Positions 51,938-61,580 of a DNA stretch of 64,000 nt are shown piece after piece. The DNA is from CAYYBE01 sp964470345 (GTDB lineage Bacteria > Babelota > Babeliae > Babelales > Babelaceae), in contig CAYYBE010000003.1 of the NCBI GenBank assembly GCA_964470345.1, forward strand, positions 58,826 through 122,825, written 5' to 3'. The position numbers and the translations under genes were made by a program. The first letter of the stretch is position 1; every line of letters begins with the position of its first letter. The notes below the pieces were generated by a model. It was given only the letters and a program-made list of their open reading frames with translations, did no database searches and had not been told where the DNA came from.

Positions 51938-52915
51938 ATGAAAAGAGCTCCAGAACCAATATATTTGATTCTTGGACCTACGGGCGTGGGCAAATCTGAT
52001 TTTGCCTTGAGCTTTGCAGATACGGTCGATGGGGAAATTATCAATTGTGACGTAGGGCAGTTCTACGTTCCACTTACTATTGGAACAGCAAAGCCTGCCT
52101 GGAAACAAGAAGCAATTCCCCATCATCTGTTTGATATTCTTGCCGAGCCATGCGACTATACGGTCGCTGCTTATCGACAGGCCGTGGTACAGAAGATCGC
52201 CGAAATTCGCGGGCGCGGGAAAACCCCGCTTATTGTCGGGGGCTCTCTGTTTTACGCTCAGGCACTCTTTTTTCCGCCTACGCATAAAGCTCCGGCGGAC
52301 GGGTCCGCCCCTGTTTCTGATAACTTTTATGCCAACCCCACGTTTGCTGTACGTTCAACCAAAGAGCTCTGGGAGCAACTTGCTGAAATCGACCCAGAAC
52401 GTGCGCGTGTACTGCATAAGCATGACCGCTACCGCATCGAACGGGCATTAAATCTGTGGGAGTCAACGGGAGTGTTGCCCTCAAACTGTAAGCCGGTCTA
52501 TGACCCCGTGTGTGATCAATGGACTGTCCTCTATCTAACGCGTGAGCGTGCAGAACTCTATGAACGAATTAATGCGCGTACGCGGATCATGCTTGAACAA
52601 CAGGGGTGGAAAGAGGAGGTCGCTGAACTTGACCAAAGCTGGCACCCATTTGTCCGCAAAAAGGGGTTGATTGGGTACGGGGAAATTCTTGATGCGCTCG
52701 CCAATGGCACGTCAGACGAAGAGCTTATCGCTACAATCCAGCAAGAAACACGCCATTATGCTAAGCGGCAAGAGACCTTTTGGCGCTCAATGGCTCGCAA
52801 GCTCAACAATGGTATAACAGATACCAATAACATTATCGACGTGAACTTGACATTCCTCGATGTTGATTTATACATTAAGCAGCTGCAAGCACAGTTGTTA
52901 CGAAGCAATACGTAA
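51938..52915 (+). CDS. miaA: tRNA dimethylallyltransferase
   Basis: MiaA adds an isopentenyl group to A37 of tRNAs that read UNN codons. 325 residues; Walker A GPTGVGKSDFALSFA, DVGQFYVPLTIGTAKP (family: DSxQxYxxxxIGTAKP), and GYGEILDAL are present. The ribosome-binding site is weak; coupled to carD by a 12-base gap. Confidence 0.95.
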   Translation: MKRAPEPIYLILGPTGVGKSDFALSFADTVDGEIINCDVGQFYVPLTIGTAKPAWKQEAIPHHLFDILAEPCDYTVAAYRQAVVQKIAEIRGRGKTPLIVGGSLFYAQALFFPPTHKAPADGSAPVSDNFYANPTFAVRSTKELWEQLAEIDPERARVLHKHDRYRIERALNLWESTGVLPSNCKPVYDPVCDQWTVLYLTRERAELYERINARTRIMLEQQGWKEEVAELDQSWHPFVRKKGLIGYGEILDALANGTSDEELIATIQQETRHYAKRQETFWRSMARKLNNGITDTNNIIDVNLTFLDVDLYIKQLQAQLLRSNT

Positions 52916-52926
52916 GGGAGCATAGT

Positions 52927-53520
52927 ATGAATGAAGAAGAAAAAAATTCAGGCAATGAGTTGCGCATCTCAGAATCACATGTGCGCACTGCGGTAGCATT
53001 ATTACTTTTGGTAGTAGGCTTTTTATGCGTCGTGAGTTATCATTGGGGAAAAAAGAAGGCGTACGAAGAGTTTGTTGACACGCTCCGCAGTGATTCATTG
53101 GGAGACAAAGTCTCAGCAGCGCTTTGTTCGGTGTATGACTCCCATGCAACCGATGAGAGCGACACTCATGATGAATCTGAAACTTCGGCAGAACCTGCAG
53201 CAGAGCCGTCGCTTACCCAAGAGGGAGAGGGCGCAACGCTTCAGGCGCCAGCAGCCCAACAAGAAGCCACGCAGCGGTATCAGGCAGAGCTTGCAGGATT
53301 TGGATCAGCAGAAGCAGCGCGGCGCTATGTGCACAAACTGGGGCAACGTGGTATCCAGGCGCATGTTGTTGAGCGTGCCAGTAAAACAGCTCGCGGAGTT
53401 CGCCATACATGGTACCAGGTGGTTACCAGTGCAATGGCGCACGACGAATTACAGAATATCGTGAGCCGTATTAAGGCGCGGGATCGCTTAAAAAATGTTA
53501 CGATTGTTGAATCAAAGTAG
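52927..53520 (+). CDS. SPOR-domain membrane protein
   Basis: 197 residues. One membrane helix (TAVALLLLVVGFLCVVSYHW), an acidic low-complexity linker, and a C-terminal SPOR domain (YQAELAGFGSAEAARRYVHKLGQRGIQAHVV). SPOR domains bind denuded septal peptidoglycan, so a division role is likely. AAGGGAG starts it. Confidence 0.88.
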   Translation: MNEEEKNSGNELRISESHVRTAVALLLLVVGFLCVVSYHWGKKKAYEEFVDTLRSDSLGDKVSAALCSVYDSHATDESDTHDESETSAEPAAEPSLTQEGEGATLQAPAAQQEATQRYQAELAGFGSAEAARRYVHKLGQRGIQAHVVERASKTARGVRHTWYQVVTSAMAHDELQNIVSRIKARDRLKNVTIVESK

Positions 53521-53563
53521 AATCAAAAGAGAAGTAGAGAACCACAAAGAAGGGATACGAAAG

Positions 53564-55108
53564 ATGGAAAAGTTTTTAGGTCATGTACGTACAAAAGCAT
53601 ATAGAAGTATTTTTTGGATTATTGTTATTGCCCTTGCCGGGGTTGGAACGCTTCCGCTTTTGTTTAAGAGCTTCTTGCAATCAACTGATGCTGTTGCCTT
53701 AGTTAATGGTCGTCCTATTACCCAGCTCGAATTTACGAGTAGAATCTCAGCAGAAGAACGTAAAATTGCCGCCTATCGCGAACGATTTGGTGATATGGCT
53801 GATTCGATTCTTGCCATGCTTGGCATGAGTAAGAACCCACGGGAAACGGCGCTTGAGAGTTTAATTCAAGAAAAGATTCTGTTGGGCGTTGCTGATGAGC
53901 TTAAAATTACATTGTCCCCCGAGTTTGTTGCAAAACGGCTCCAAGATCCACAACTGTTGTTTGGCCTCTTTGGGGAACAGGTACCGCAATTTCTGCTCAA
54001 TAAGCAGGGTGGTATTCAATATGACCGCTTAATTGCCTTCTTAAAACGACAAGGTATGACGATCGGTATGTTTGAGCAGTCGGTTGAAGATATGCTCCGC
54101 GATGCTCTTGTTGCAACGCTGGTACAAGGGGCTGCAGTAGTAACGAAAGCTGCGCTCATGGAAAAGAGTTGCCAAGACTATTGTCCTAAAACGTATACCA
54201 TTCTTACGGTACCGCTTACCGACTATCTTAAGAATGAAGAGGGGAAGCAGATCACTGATGAGCAAGCGCAACAGTTTTATGCGCAAGAAAATAAACGTCA
54301 ACGTTATTACACCCCTGAGCTTCGTAGTGCAACGGTATGGACATTTGACCAAAAAAGTTATGATGTGACATCTAAGGTAAAGCAGAACGAGCATGATTTT
54401 GCCGAGCGCTTTACCAAAGATGCCAGCTCAATCGTTAATGCCCCTCTGGCAACGTTTAGTTCATTCGTGCAGCTTAAAAACGGGGTTCAAACAACGGTAA
54501 CCCGTAAGCGTGCTGACGAAAAACAGGATGCTGCTTTAATTAAGCGAATCTTCCAGATGACTCCCCGTGGCCGTACGTTATTTGCCGATGGAGCAAAGGG
54601 CTATATCATTGAACTTGGCGCCGTTGAACCGGGCCAACCAGCTCCTTTTGAGTCGGTAAAAGATAAGGTGAAGGCTGATATGCGGCATAACCAAGCGGTT
54701 AAAGCCCTTGAGGCCGATCTTGAAACGGTGGCAAAAGAAAAAGGTTCTGAAGTCCGTGTAGCTGTTGCTCCGGGTAACGAGTCAAAAGAGCTGGAAAAAC
54801 TCCAAAAACAGGGGATCGCTGTCGACCGTATGAAGCGCATGTTTGCCTCAGGGCAAATGTTTGTTGGGATTACCAATGCTGCGGGAGCTACCCAAGGGTA
54901 TCGCGTAACGTTGGTTGAACGTGGCGAAATCGATAAAAATATGGCGGCAAAAGAGCTGGGTGCTGCCAAGGCTACGCTTGCGCAAAGTGAAGGGGAGCTG
55001 CTCCTGTACGACTTTATTGCTTCTTTACGTGAACATGCTACAATAAGCAACGTACGTACGCAGGCGTCCCGTTCTTCTGGGTACGAAGGTGAAGATTTCG
55101 GATTCTAA
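53564..55108 (+). CDS. PpiD/SurA-like periplasmic chaperone lacking a normal PPIase domain
   Basis: 514 residues from the ATG at 53564 (the open frame starts at 53495 inside the upstream gene). One membrane helix (IFWIIVIALAGVGTLPLLF), then a SurA N-terminal domain (VALVNGRPITQLEFTSRI, SLIQEKILLGVADEL). The region where PpiD has a parvulin module reads RYYTPELRSATVWTFDQ... but lacks the G-G-D-x-G-W block. The PpiD-like C-terminal end (EPGQPAPFESVKDKV) is present. Probably a chaperone without isomerase activity. It may work with the YfgM-like protein at 6808. Confidence 0.8.
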   Translation: MEKFLGHVRTKAYRSIFWIIVIALAGVGTLPLLFKSFLQSTDAVALVNGRPITQLEFTSRISAEERKIAAYRERFGDMADSILAMLGMSKNPRETALESLIQEKILLGVADELKITLSPEFVAKRLQDPQLLFGLFGEQVPQFLLNKQGGIQYDRLIAFLKRQGMTIGMFEQSVEDMLRDALVATLVQGAAVVTKAALMEKSCQDYCPKTYTILTVPLTDYLKNEEGKQITDEQAQQFYAQENKRQRYYTPELRSATVWTFDQKSYDVTSKVKQNEHDFAERFTKDASSIVNAPLATFSSFVQLKNGVQTTVTRKRADEKQDAALIKRIFQMTPRGRTLFADGAKGYIIELGAVEPGQPAPFESVKDKVKADMRHNQAVKALEADLETVAKEKGSEVRVAVAPGNESKELEKLQKQGIAVDRMKRMFASGQMFVGITNAAGATQGYRVTLVERGEIDKNMAAKELGAAKATLAQSEGELLLYDFIASLREHATISNVRTQASRSSGYEGEDFGF

Positions 55109-55164
55109 TTGTACATATATACTTCTGAGCGCTCAGACGCTTGGGAGCATAGGACGTAAAACTA

Positions 55165-56268
55165 ATGAACGTGAATACAAAAACGCAAAAAGAGAGCGCA
55201 GAGCTCATTGCTAAGAGAAAAGTTCTTGACGCGACCTTTTTGCAAATAGATAAGCAATATGGCAAAGGTTCGGTCATGCTCTTGGGGCAGGCTACCTCTG
55301 TTGAGTGTGATGCGATTTCGACCGGTTCGATCTTGATCGATAACGCCATCGGGATCAATGGGATTCCTCGTGGTCGTGTAACCGAGATCTATGGGCCGGA
55401 AGCCTCAGGAAAGACAACGTTGGCATTGCAGGTTATTGCTCAGGCACAACGGGCAGGTGGTATTTGCGCCGTTATTGACGCTGAGCATGCGCTTGACCCT
55501 GCCTACGCGGCAAAATTGGGGATTAAGACCCAGGATCTGATCATTTCCCAGCCTGATTATGGGGAGCAAGCGTTAGAAATTGTAGAAATGCTTGTTCGCT
55601 CCGGTGCGCTGGATGTATTAGTTGTTGACTCGGTTGCTGCCTTAGTGCCTAAGGCTGAGGTTGATGGGGAAATGGGGGATTCCCATATGGGGCTCCAGGC
55701 TCGTCTGATGTCCCAGGCTTTGCGTAAGCTCACGCCGATTGTTCATAAATCAAAAACGGCCCTTATCTTTATCAACCAGATTCGCCAAAATTTGAATGCT
55801 ATGGCATTTGCCAGCAAAGAAGTGACGACCGGCGGTAACGCCCTCAAGTTTTACGCCTCTTTGCGCATTGATATTCGTAGAATTGCAGCAATTAAAGATA
55901 AAGAAGGACGCCATCGCGGCAATAGAATTGCTGTCAAGATCGCTAAGAACAAGATGGCCCCGCCATTTAAGCGGGTTGAATTAGACCTCCTGTTTGGAGA
56001 AGGTATTAGCCGTGAGCTGGATATTTTTAATGCTGCGGTTACCTATAATGTTATTAAGCAATCAGGGGCTTATTTCTACTTTAATGGGGAAAAGCTCGGT
56101 CAGGGGCAAGAGCAGGTCTTTAAGATGTTAAAAGAAAAGCCTGAATTTGCTGATCGTATTGCTGGCTTAGTCAAACTTTCTCTTCAAAATGCTGACGCAG
56201 CTGTTGGAACTGAGCAAGCGGTTGCTGAGCAGGGTGAAGTTGAAGAAGATGCATCTGGAAATGAATAA
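55165..56268 (+). CDS. recA: Recombinase RecA
   Basis: 367 residues. Walker A GPEASGKTTLALQV (about residue 75), VIDAEHALDP, LVVDSVAALVPKAEVDGEMGDSHMG, INQIRQN loop, and the C-terminal domain are all conserved. The acidic tail (EQGEVEEDASGNE) is usual. It binds single-stranded DNA and drives recombination and SOS; no LexA box is visible upstream. Confidence 0.98.
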   Translation: MNVNTKTQKESAELIAKRKVLDATFLQIDKQYGKGSVMLLGQATSVECDAISTGSILIDNAIGINGIPRGRVTEIYGPEASGKTTLALQVIAQAQRAGGICAVIDAEHALDPAYAAKLGIKTQDLIISQPDYGEQALEIVEMLVRSGALDVLVVDSVAALVPKAEVDGEMGDSHMGLQARLMSQALRKLTPIVHKSKTALIFINQIRQNLNAMAFASKEVTTGGNALKFYASLRIDIRRIAAIKDKEGRHRGNRIAVKIAKNKMAPPFKRVELDLLFGEGISRELDIFNAAVTYNVIKQSGAYFYFNGEKLGQGQEQVFKMLKEKPEFADRIAGLVKLSLQNADAAVGTEQAVAEQGEVEEDASGNE

Positions 56269-56280
56269 AGGAAGTTGTTG

Positions 56281-56835
56281 ATGTCGATACCAGAACAAAA
56301 ACCAAAAGCAGCTAACTTACCAGTTATGAACGAGCGTATTCCCTATCCTCGTATGCAGCTGATTAGTTATGATGGCAAAAATATTGGAGAAGTCTCGAAG
56401 CTTGAGGCGTTAGCCCACGCTCGGGAACATGGTCTTGACTTGGTGATTATCGCCGAACAGGGTGCCATGGGAATGCCAGTTGCTAAGGCTATGGATTTTG
56501 GAAAAGCACTGTATGCTAAGAAGAAGCAGCAGAATGAGGCTAAAAAGAACCAGAAGGTTATTCAGGTGAAGGAGATTCAAATTCGCCCTAAGATTGGTGA
56601 ACATGATCTCCAAACAAAGCTGAATGCAGCCGTACGGTTTTTAGAAGAAGGAAAACGGGTTAAGTTCACGTTGATCTTCCATGGAAGAGAAAAGATGATG
56701 CAGGAAGAACGTGGTAATGATCTGTTTGGTAAAATTCAAGCTGCTTTTGAAGCAGCTGACTTGATCAAGCGATTGGTACAAGAAAAAGATCTCAAAGTGC
56801 CTTCGTCCTGGTCACGAGTCTACTATCTTAAATAG
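56281..56835 (+). CDS. infC: Translation initiation factor IF-3
   Basis: 184 residues. N domain (VMNERIPYPRMQLISYDGKNIGEVSKLEAL), linker, and C domain (VKEIQIRPKIGEHDLQTKLNAAVRFLEEGKRVKFTLIFHGRE) are typical. ATG at 56281 follows AAAGGAAG; a TTG at 56275 is in frame but too close. Operon with rpmI and rplT. Confidence 0.96.
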   Translation: MSIPEQKPKAANLPVMNERIPYPRMQLISYDGKNIGEVSKLEALAHAREHGLDLVIIAEQGAMGMPVAKAMDFGKALYAKKKQQNEAKKNQKVIQVKEIQIRPKIGEHDLQTKLNAAVRFLEEGKRVKFTLIFHGREKMMQEERGNDLFGKIQAAFEAADLIKRLVQEKDLKVPSSWSRVYYLK

Positions 56836-56859
56836 CTATCTATAAGAAAGTATAAGAAC

Positions 56860-57054
56860 ATGGAAAAAGTAAAACATAAAACACATTCAGGCGCAGCTAA
56901 ACGTTTTAAGCTGACCAAAAGCGGTAAGATTAAAGCGGGACATTCAAAGCGTCGCCATATTTTGACGAAGAAATCGCGCAAGGTAAAACGACATGCGCGT
57001 AAGGCCTATCATTTGACAGGCTTCGATGCAGCTCACTTAAGACAAGTGCTCTGA
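56860..57054 (+). CDS. rpmI: 50S ribosomal protein bL35
   Basis: 64 residues, strongly basic: KHKTHSGAAKRFKLTKSGKIK and KSRKVKRHARKAYHL are the L35 landmarks. Between infC and rplT as in most bacteria. Confidence 0.96.
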   Translation: MEKVKHKTHSGAAKRFKLTKSGKIKAGHSKRRHILTKKSRKVKRHARKAYHLTGFDAAHLRQVL

Positions 57055-57105
57055 TCGATATTAGGGACAGTAAGCAATTTGAATATGTGCAAGTAAGGAA
57101 CTAAG

Positions 57106-57453
57106 ATGACACGAGTAAAACGCGGTTTAGCGACTAAAAAACGACATAAAAAATTACTTAAACAGACTAAAGGTTACTGGGGACAACGTAATAACATCTA
57201 TCGCCGTGCCCATGAAACATTATTACGCGCGATGGCATTTGCTTTTAAAGGACGCAAGCTCCAAAAGAGAAATATGCGCGGCATGTTTGTCTCTCGTATT
57301 AAAGCTGCAGCTGAAGAGCAAGGCATGAAGTACAATACGTTGATCCACGGTTTAAAGATGGCTCATGTCAACTTAAATCGTAAGATGTTGAGCCAAATTG
57401 CTATTGCAGATCCAGCCGCTTTTGTTGAAATTGCGCGGATAGCTGCAAAGTAA
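57106..57453 (+). CDS. rplT: 50S ribosomal protein bL20
   Basis: 115 residues, basic, beginning TRVKRGLATKKRHKKLLKQTKGYWG and with NRKMLSQIAIADPAAF near the end. L20 assembles early and represses its own operon in other bacteria. AAGGAA starts it. Confidence 0.96.
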   Translation: MTRVKRGLATKKRHKKLLKQTKGYWGQRNNIYRRAHETLLRAMAFAFKGRKLQKRNMRGMFVSRIKAAAEEQGMKYNTLIHGLKMAHVNLNRKMLSQIAIADPAAFVEIARIAAK

Positions 57454-57458
57454 AACTA

Positions 57459-57488
57459 TTGACTTTACAAAAACGCTCTTACTACAAT
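57459..57488 (+). promoter_or_regulatory. Promoter of the zapA operon
   Basis: TTGACT, 18 bases, TACAAT, 47 bases before the start at 57535. Confidence 0.65.
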
Positions 57489-57534
57489 CAGCGATAGATA
57501 GTAGCCCGCGGTGGGCAAAAAAAGGAGGTTGCTG

Positions 57535-57789
57535 ATGGAAGTATTGAATGTCCTTGAAAAGAAAATTGCGAGCTTAATCGAGCTGACACGTGTTTTAAAG
57601 GCCGAGAAATTGGCGCTCGCTGAAGAGAATTTGGTTTTGAAAGAGAAAATGGAGCGGCTTGAGACCTCTTTATTAACGCAAGAGCAGGATGCCCAAGAGC
57701 ATTCGCAGGAAATTGTGTTAACAAAGATGATGGTTGATGATCTTATTAAAAATATTGATCAAATCATTAATCCTGAGCCGCAACAATGA
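57535..57789 (+). CDS. Small coiled-coil protein, ZapB-like
   Basis: 84 residues from ATG at 57535, which has AAGGAGG seven bases upstream; the open frame begins at 57511. Almost all is one predicted coiled coil with leucine heptads (LEKKIASLIELTRVLKAEKL, LKEKMERLETSLL). The stop overlaps the zapA start (ATGA). ZapB-type proteins bind ZapA at the Z-ring; the assignment rests on size, coil and neighbour. Confidence 0.65.
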   Translation: MEVLNVLEKKIASLIELTRVLKAEKLALAEENLVLKEKMERLETSLLTQEQDAQEHSQEIVLTKMMVDDLIKNIDQIINPEPQQ

Positions 57790-58058
57790 TACAAACTCGT
57801 AAATACCAAGTCGCTTTAGCAGGGCATACGTACACACTGTTGAGCGATGAACCTGAAACAGATGTACTTTCTGCAATTCAACTTGCTCAAGAGACTTTGA
57901 AGCAGTTGACTGATGCGGGCGTTAATGAGCCGCAGAAACTTGCCCTTTTAGCTGCGGTCCAGTTGGCGGTAGCCAAGGTGCAGTTGGAACATAAAGTAAC
58001 CGCTCATCTCGACTCTGAAGCTCGATTAATGAAGTTATTTGCTCAGGTTGAACTATAA
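57786..58058 (+). CDS. zapA: Cell division protein ZapA
   Basis: 90 residues: KYQVALAGHTYTLLSDEPETDVLSAIQLA matches the ZapA N-domain, followed by the helical dimerisation tail. ZapA bundles FtsZ. Four-base overlap with the upstream coiled-coil gene; rny follows. Confidence 0.82.
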   Translation: MIQTRKYQVALAGHTYTLLSDEPETDVLSAIQLAQETLKQLTDAGVNEPQKLALLAAVQLAVAKVQLEHKVTAHLDSEARLMKLFAQVEL

Positions 58059-58123
58059 GCCTCGCTCTTTTATTTAGGGTGCAGACAAGACTTTCTCGGT
58101 AAGAACTGAAGAAAGGAAGCACC

Positions 58124-59677
58124 ATGCTATTGATAGAAATGTTAGGCTTTAGCGCCTTGGGAATAGGTATCTTGGCTCTTGTGTGGTCATTTAAACAAAT
58201 GGCTGCCGTGAGCAAAGTCACCAAACAAGCAGCATTGCAAGCAGAGCTGAGTAAACGAGACGTTGAAACTGAAAAGCGGGAAGCACTCGTCAAGCTGAAA
58301 GATGAGATGCACCGTCGCCGCACAGAGTTTGAGCATGAAATGCATCGAAGCCGTGCGGAGTTAGATCGTCTGCAAAAAAAGGTTACTGACCGCGTTGAGC
58401 TTGTTGAGAAAAAAGAAGAGCGGCTCGATGAATTACAACATGATCTCCAACAAAAAGAGCGGACCATGTCTCGCTTGTCTGACCAGCTCCACTTAAGCGA
58501 GAAGCGAGCTAAGCTTCTTGGTGAAGAATTAACCACAAAATTAGAAAATTTAAGCGGCATGACGCGCGACGAAGCGCGTAATGTCTTATTGCGCTCTTTA
58601 GAAGATGAAGTGTATCATGCACGGGCAAAGTGGATTCAAAAAGAAGAAGAAGAAACGATGCGCCTTGCCAAAGAAAAAGCGGTACAGATTATTGTTGGCG
58701 CTATGCAACGGTATACGGCTGAGCATGTTACCCCGCACTCTTCGGGAATCGTCCATTTGCCTAATGATGAGATGAAGGGACGTATTATCGGAAAAGAAGG
58801 GCGTAATATTAAAGCATTGGAAACTGCTACGGGCATGGAATTTGTAATTGGAGATATACCAGAAGTTATTACGATTTCAGGTTTTAACCCGATTCGTCGT
58901 GAAGTTGCTCGTCGTTCGTTAGAAAAGCTTATTATCGATGGGCGTATTAATCCGACTCGTATTGAAGAAGTGGTCAATGATTGCGAAAAAGAGATTGATG
59001 AAGCAATCTATGAGTATGGCCGCAAGGCGATTATGTCCTTTAATCTTGAAGGGGTTAAAGATGATATGGTCGTTCTTTTGGGTAAGCTTCATTTTAGAAC
59101 AAGCTTCTCTCAAAACGCGTTAGACCATAGCATTGAAGTTGCCTATCTTGCACGTATGATCGCAGAAGAGTTAGGACTTGAAAATCCAGAAATCGCACTA
59201 CGCGGTGGTCTCTTTCATGATATTGGTAAGGCATTGTCTGCAGAATGTGAAGGGCCCCATGCAATTATCGGTTCAGAGATGGCAAAAAGCTGTGGCGAAC
59301 ATCCACTGGTCATCAATGCCATTGCAGCTCACCACGGTGAAGTTGAGTTTGCCTCGATTTATAGTCCACTCATCGTTATTGCTGATACAATTTCAGCTTC
59401 CCGCCCTGGTGCACGCCGTGAAACATTAGCAACCTACTTAAAGCGTCTTGAACAGCTTGAAGATATTGCGTATAGTTTCGATGGCGTTAAAAAAGCCTAT
59501 GCACTGCAAGCAGGTCGTGAAATTCGCGTTATTGTTGAAGAAGAATATGTTAATGATGATCAATCGATTGTCTTGGCACGGGAGCTGGTACGCAAAATTG
59601 AGCGTGAAATGGCTTTCCCCGGACAAATTAAAGTAAATGTTATTCGAGAGAAACGGGCTGTTGAATACGCAAAGTAA
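58124..59677 (+). CDS. rny: Ribonuclease Y
   Basis: 517 residues. One N-terminal membrane helix (MLGFSALGIGILALVWSF), a long coiled coil (to about residue 200), a KH domain (GRIIGKEGRNIKALETATGMEFVI), then the HD nuclease domain with FHDIGKALSAE. RNase Y starts mRNA decay at the membrane. AAAGGAAG starts it. Followed by ymdB, a conserved pair. Confidence 0.97.
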   Translation: MLLIEMLGFSALGIGILALVWSFKQMAAVSKVTKQAALQAELSKRDVETEKREALVKLKDEMHRRRTEFEHEMHRSRAELDRLQKKVTDRVELVEKKEERLDELQHDLQQKERTMSRLSDQLHLSEKRAKLLGEELTTKLENLSGMTRDEARNVLLRSLEDEVYHARAKWIQKEEEETMRLAKEKAVQIIVGAMQRYTAEHVTPHSSGIVHLPNDEMKGRIIGKEGRNIKALETATGMEFVIGDIPEVITISGFNPIRREVARRSLEKLIIDGRINPTRIEEVVNDCEKEIDEAIYEYGRKAIMSFNLEGVKDDMVVLLGKLHFRTSFSQNALDHSIEVAYLARMIAEELGLENPEIALRGGLFHDIGKALSAECEGPHAIIGSEMAKSCGEHPLVINAIAAHHGEVEFASIYSPLIVIADTISASRPGARRETLATYLKRLEQLEDIAYSFDGVKKAYALQAGREIRVIVEEEYVNDDQSIVLARELVRKIEREMAFPGQIKVNVIREKRAVEYAK

Positions 59678-59704
59678 TATGTATGCATCATGAGGAATAG
59701 TTTG

Positions 59705-60529
59705 ATGGAATCAAGCGTAACAATATTGTTTTTCGGTGACCTTATTGGTAACCCCGGGTGCGAGTTGATGCGGACGTATATTCCCCAATTACGGGAAAAA
59801 TACGGTGCAGATCTCGTCATCGTGAACGGTGAAAATAGTGCATTTGACGGTCGTGGGATAACTCCCGCGGCCGTTTCGGTTTTAAAAGAAAGTGGTGTAG
59901 ATATTATTACCACAGGAAACCATGTGTGGGCAAAGAAAGAGGGAACGCAGCTCTTTGCAGGTGGTATGTCGTCGACTGATCCACTTATCCTGCGTCCCTC
60001 GAATTTTCCAACCAGCTGTCCTGGTACGGGTGTAGCGCTGGTCACCACGGGCAATGGGGTGAACGTCGGGGTGATCAATATCCAGGGCCGTGTCTTTATG
60101 CGCGAGCTGCTCTCCTGCCCATTTCGTGAGGCTGACGATGCAATTACATCGCTGCTTAAGCGAACGTCCTGTATCTTTGTCGACTTTCATGCAGAAGCCT
60201 CTTCTGAAAAGCTGGGCATGGGGTATTATCTTGACGGGCGTGTGAGCGCTGTTGTTGGAACGCATACCCATATTCAGACTGCCGATAATCGTATTTTGCC
60301 GGGCGGCACTGCCTTTATTTCTGACGTTGGCATGTGCGGCGCACTGAATTCGATGATTGGGGTCAAGAAAGAGATTGTGTTGCAGAATATGCTTACCCAA
60401 ATGCCGGTTAAGTTCGCCGTCGAGACAGAACCGCCGTTTGTGATTAATGGGGTTGTGGTTAAGATCGATGCGCAAACGGGCAAAGCCCGCTCTATCGAAC
60501 GGGTTTACCTCATTCAAGAAGGCAGATAA
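59705..60529 (+). CDS. ymdB: YmdB-family metallophosphoesterase
   Basis: 274 residues from ATG at 59705 (GAGGAA upstream; in-frame ATG at 59690 has none). Metal ligands sit in FGDLIGNPG, NGENSAFDG, TTGNHVW, VDFHAEASSEK and GTHTHIQTAD, all typical of the YmdB/TIGR00282 family, which hydrolyses 2',3'-cyclic nucleotides. Partner of rny. Confidence 0.94.
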   Translation: MESSVTILFFGDLIGNPGCELMRTYIPQLREKYGADLVIVNGENSAFDGRGITPAAVSVLKESGVDIITTGNHVWAKKEGTQLFAGGMSSTDPLILRPSNFPTSCPGTGVALVTTGNGVNVGVINIQGRVFMRELLSCPFREADDAITSLLKRTSCIFVDFHAEASSEKLGMGYYLDGRVSAVVGTHTHIQTADNRILPGGTAFISDVGMCGALNSMIGVKKEIVLQNMLTQMPVKFAVETEPPFVINGVVVKIDAQTGKARSIERVYLIQEGR

Positions 60530-60546
60530 GGGGTTGCCAGAATCTT

Positions 60547-61449
60547 TTATTGGACAAATACGAAGATGAGAGCGCAAACGCATAAGCCGAGGCATGCACC
60601 GCTTAAAAACATGCGGTTTATGGTTATACGCTTGTTCTGCTGAACTGTTTCCTGAAGCTCTTGAAACGTAGCATCTGCTGCTATCTTATTTTCCTTGGTG
60701 ATATCTGCATAGGCGAGAATTTCTCTAATTGGTGTGTATTTTAACTTGAGTTTGCGCGGCATAAGATCTTTGGAAGTGGCTCCGTTGCGTTGAGCATTAT
60801 CAGCAAAAAAGTTTGCTGCTCTCTCAAGAGATATTTTAAAAACTCCAATTTTTGTACGGCATAATTCTTCTGATGCGTCATGGTTAAAACGCATGTCTCT
60901 GATAAGAGCACTGTGGGCTCTGTAGGCATTTACGTCGCTTCTAAAAACGATGACGCAAATAGCTGTTCCTGCATAGAGGAGGAAACGAAGATCGGCATAG
61001 GTTTGTTCGAAATAGTTTTGTTCGTTATCCTTTAACTGTTGTTTTTTGGCATTCTCAATTTTTGCCCAGAAGGCTTCAGCTTTTGCCCAGAAGGCGTCAT
61101 CTTCTTTTTTTTGTAAAGCCGCTGATACATCGCGGCAATGTTCGTTAGAGATGAAACGTTGAAGAATTTTAAGGGTATCACTGCTAGAACGATTCGAACT
61201 GCTTGTGTTGTACCAAGCCTGTAAATCAGCTAACCATTCTTTCTGGATCGTGTCTTTAAGGAAGGTAAAAAAGGATGGGCACAGGGAACACTGTCCATTG
61301 TTTTTCCAGGTTTTATACGTGGATGCATCAAGGAAAGCCCTTGCAAAAAGTTCGCCAAAATCAATAGAACTTGCGGCAGCGTTGGCCGCGGATTGTCCAA
61401 GCGTAAGTGTTGCCAAGGTAATGAATAAAAAAACGTTTTTCAATTTCAT
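60547..61449 (-). CDS. Exported or membrane protein of unknown function
   Basis: 300 residues from ATG at 61449 with AAGGA upstream; the frame is open to 61497. Signal peptide (NVFLFITLATLTLGQSAANA), a Cys-containing helical part (NNGQCSLCPSFFTFLKD), a duplicated short block (FWAKAEAFWAKIE), a hydrophobic stretch (FLLYAGTAICVIVF) and a C-terminal membrane helix (FLSGACLGLCVCALIFVFV). No family recognised. It likely sits in the membrane with most of the chain outside the cytoplasm. Confidence 0.7.
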   Translation of the reverse strand: MKLKNVFLFITLATLTLGQSAANAAASSIDFGELFARAFLDASTYKTWKNNGQCSLCPSFFTFLKDTIQKEWLADLQAWYNTSSSNRSSSDTLKILQRFISNEHCRDVSAALQKKEDDAFWAKAEAFWAKIENAKKQQLKDNEQNYFEQTYADLRFLLYAGTAICVIVFRSDVNAYRAHSALIRDMRFNHDASEELCRTKIGVFKISLERAANFFADNAQRNGATSKDLMPRKLKLKYTPIREILAYADITKENKIAADATFQELQETVQQNKRITINRMFLSGACLGLCVCALIFVFVQ

Positions 61450-61508
61450 GGCAATTTCCTTCGAGTTGCGAATGCTGTTTTTTGGTGTCGTTTTCATGTT
61501 GTTATTCT

Positions 61509-61539
61509 AATAGTAACATTTTTATACCTATTGTCAACG
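61509..61539 (-). promoter_or_regulatory. Possible promoter of the 60547 gene
   Basis: TTGACA on the minus strand with TATTAG 19 bases away, about 60 bases before the start. Confidence 0.4.
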
Positions 61540-61580
61540 GGGGGGCTGTTAATGGCTGATACTTAAGATCATTGTTCCGG

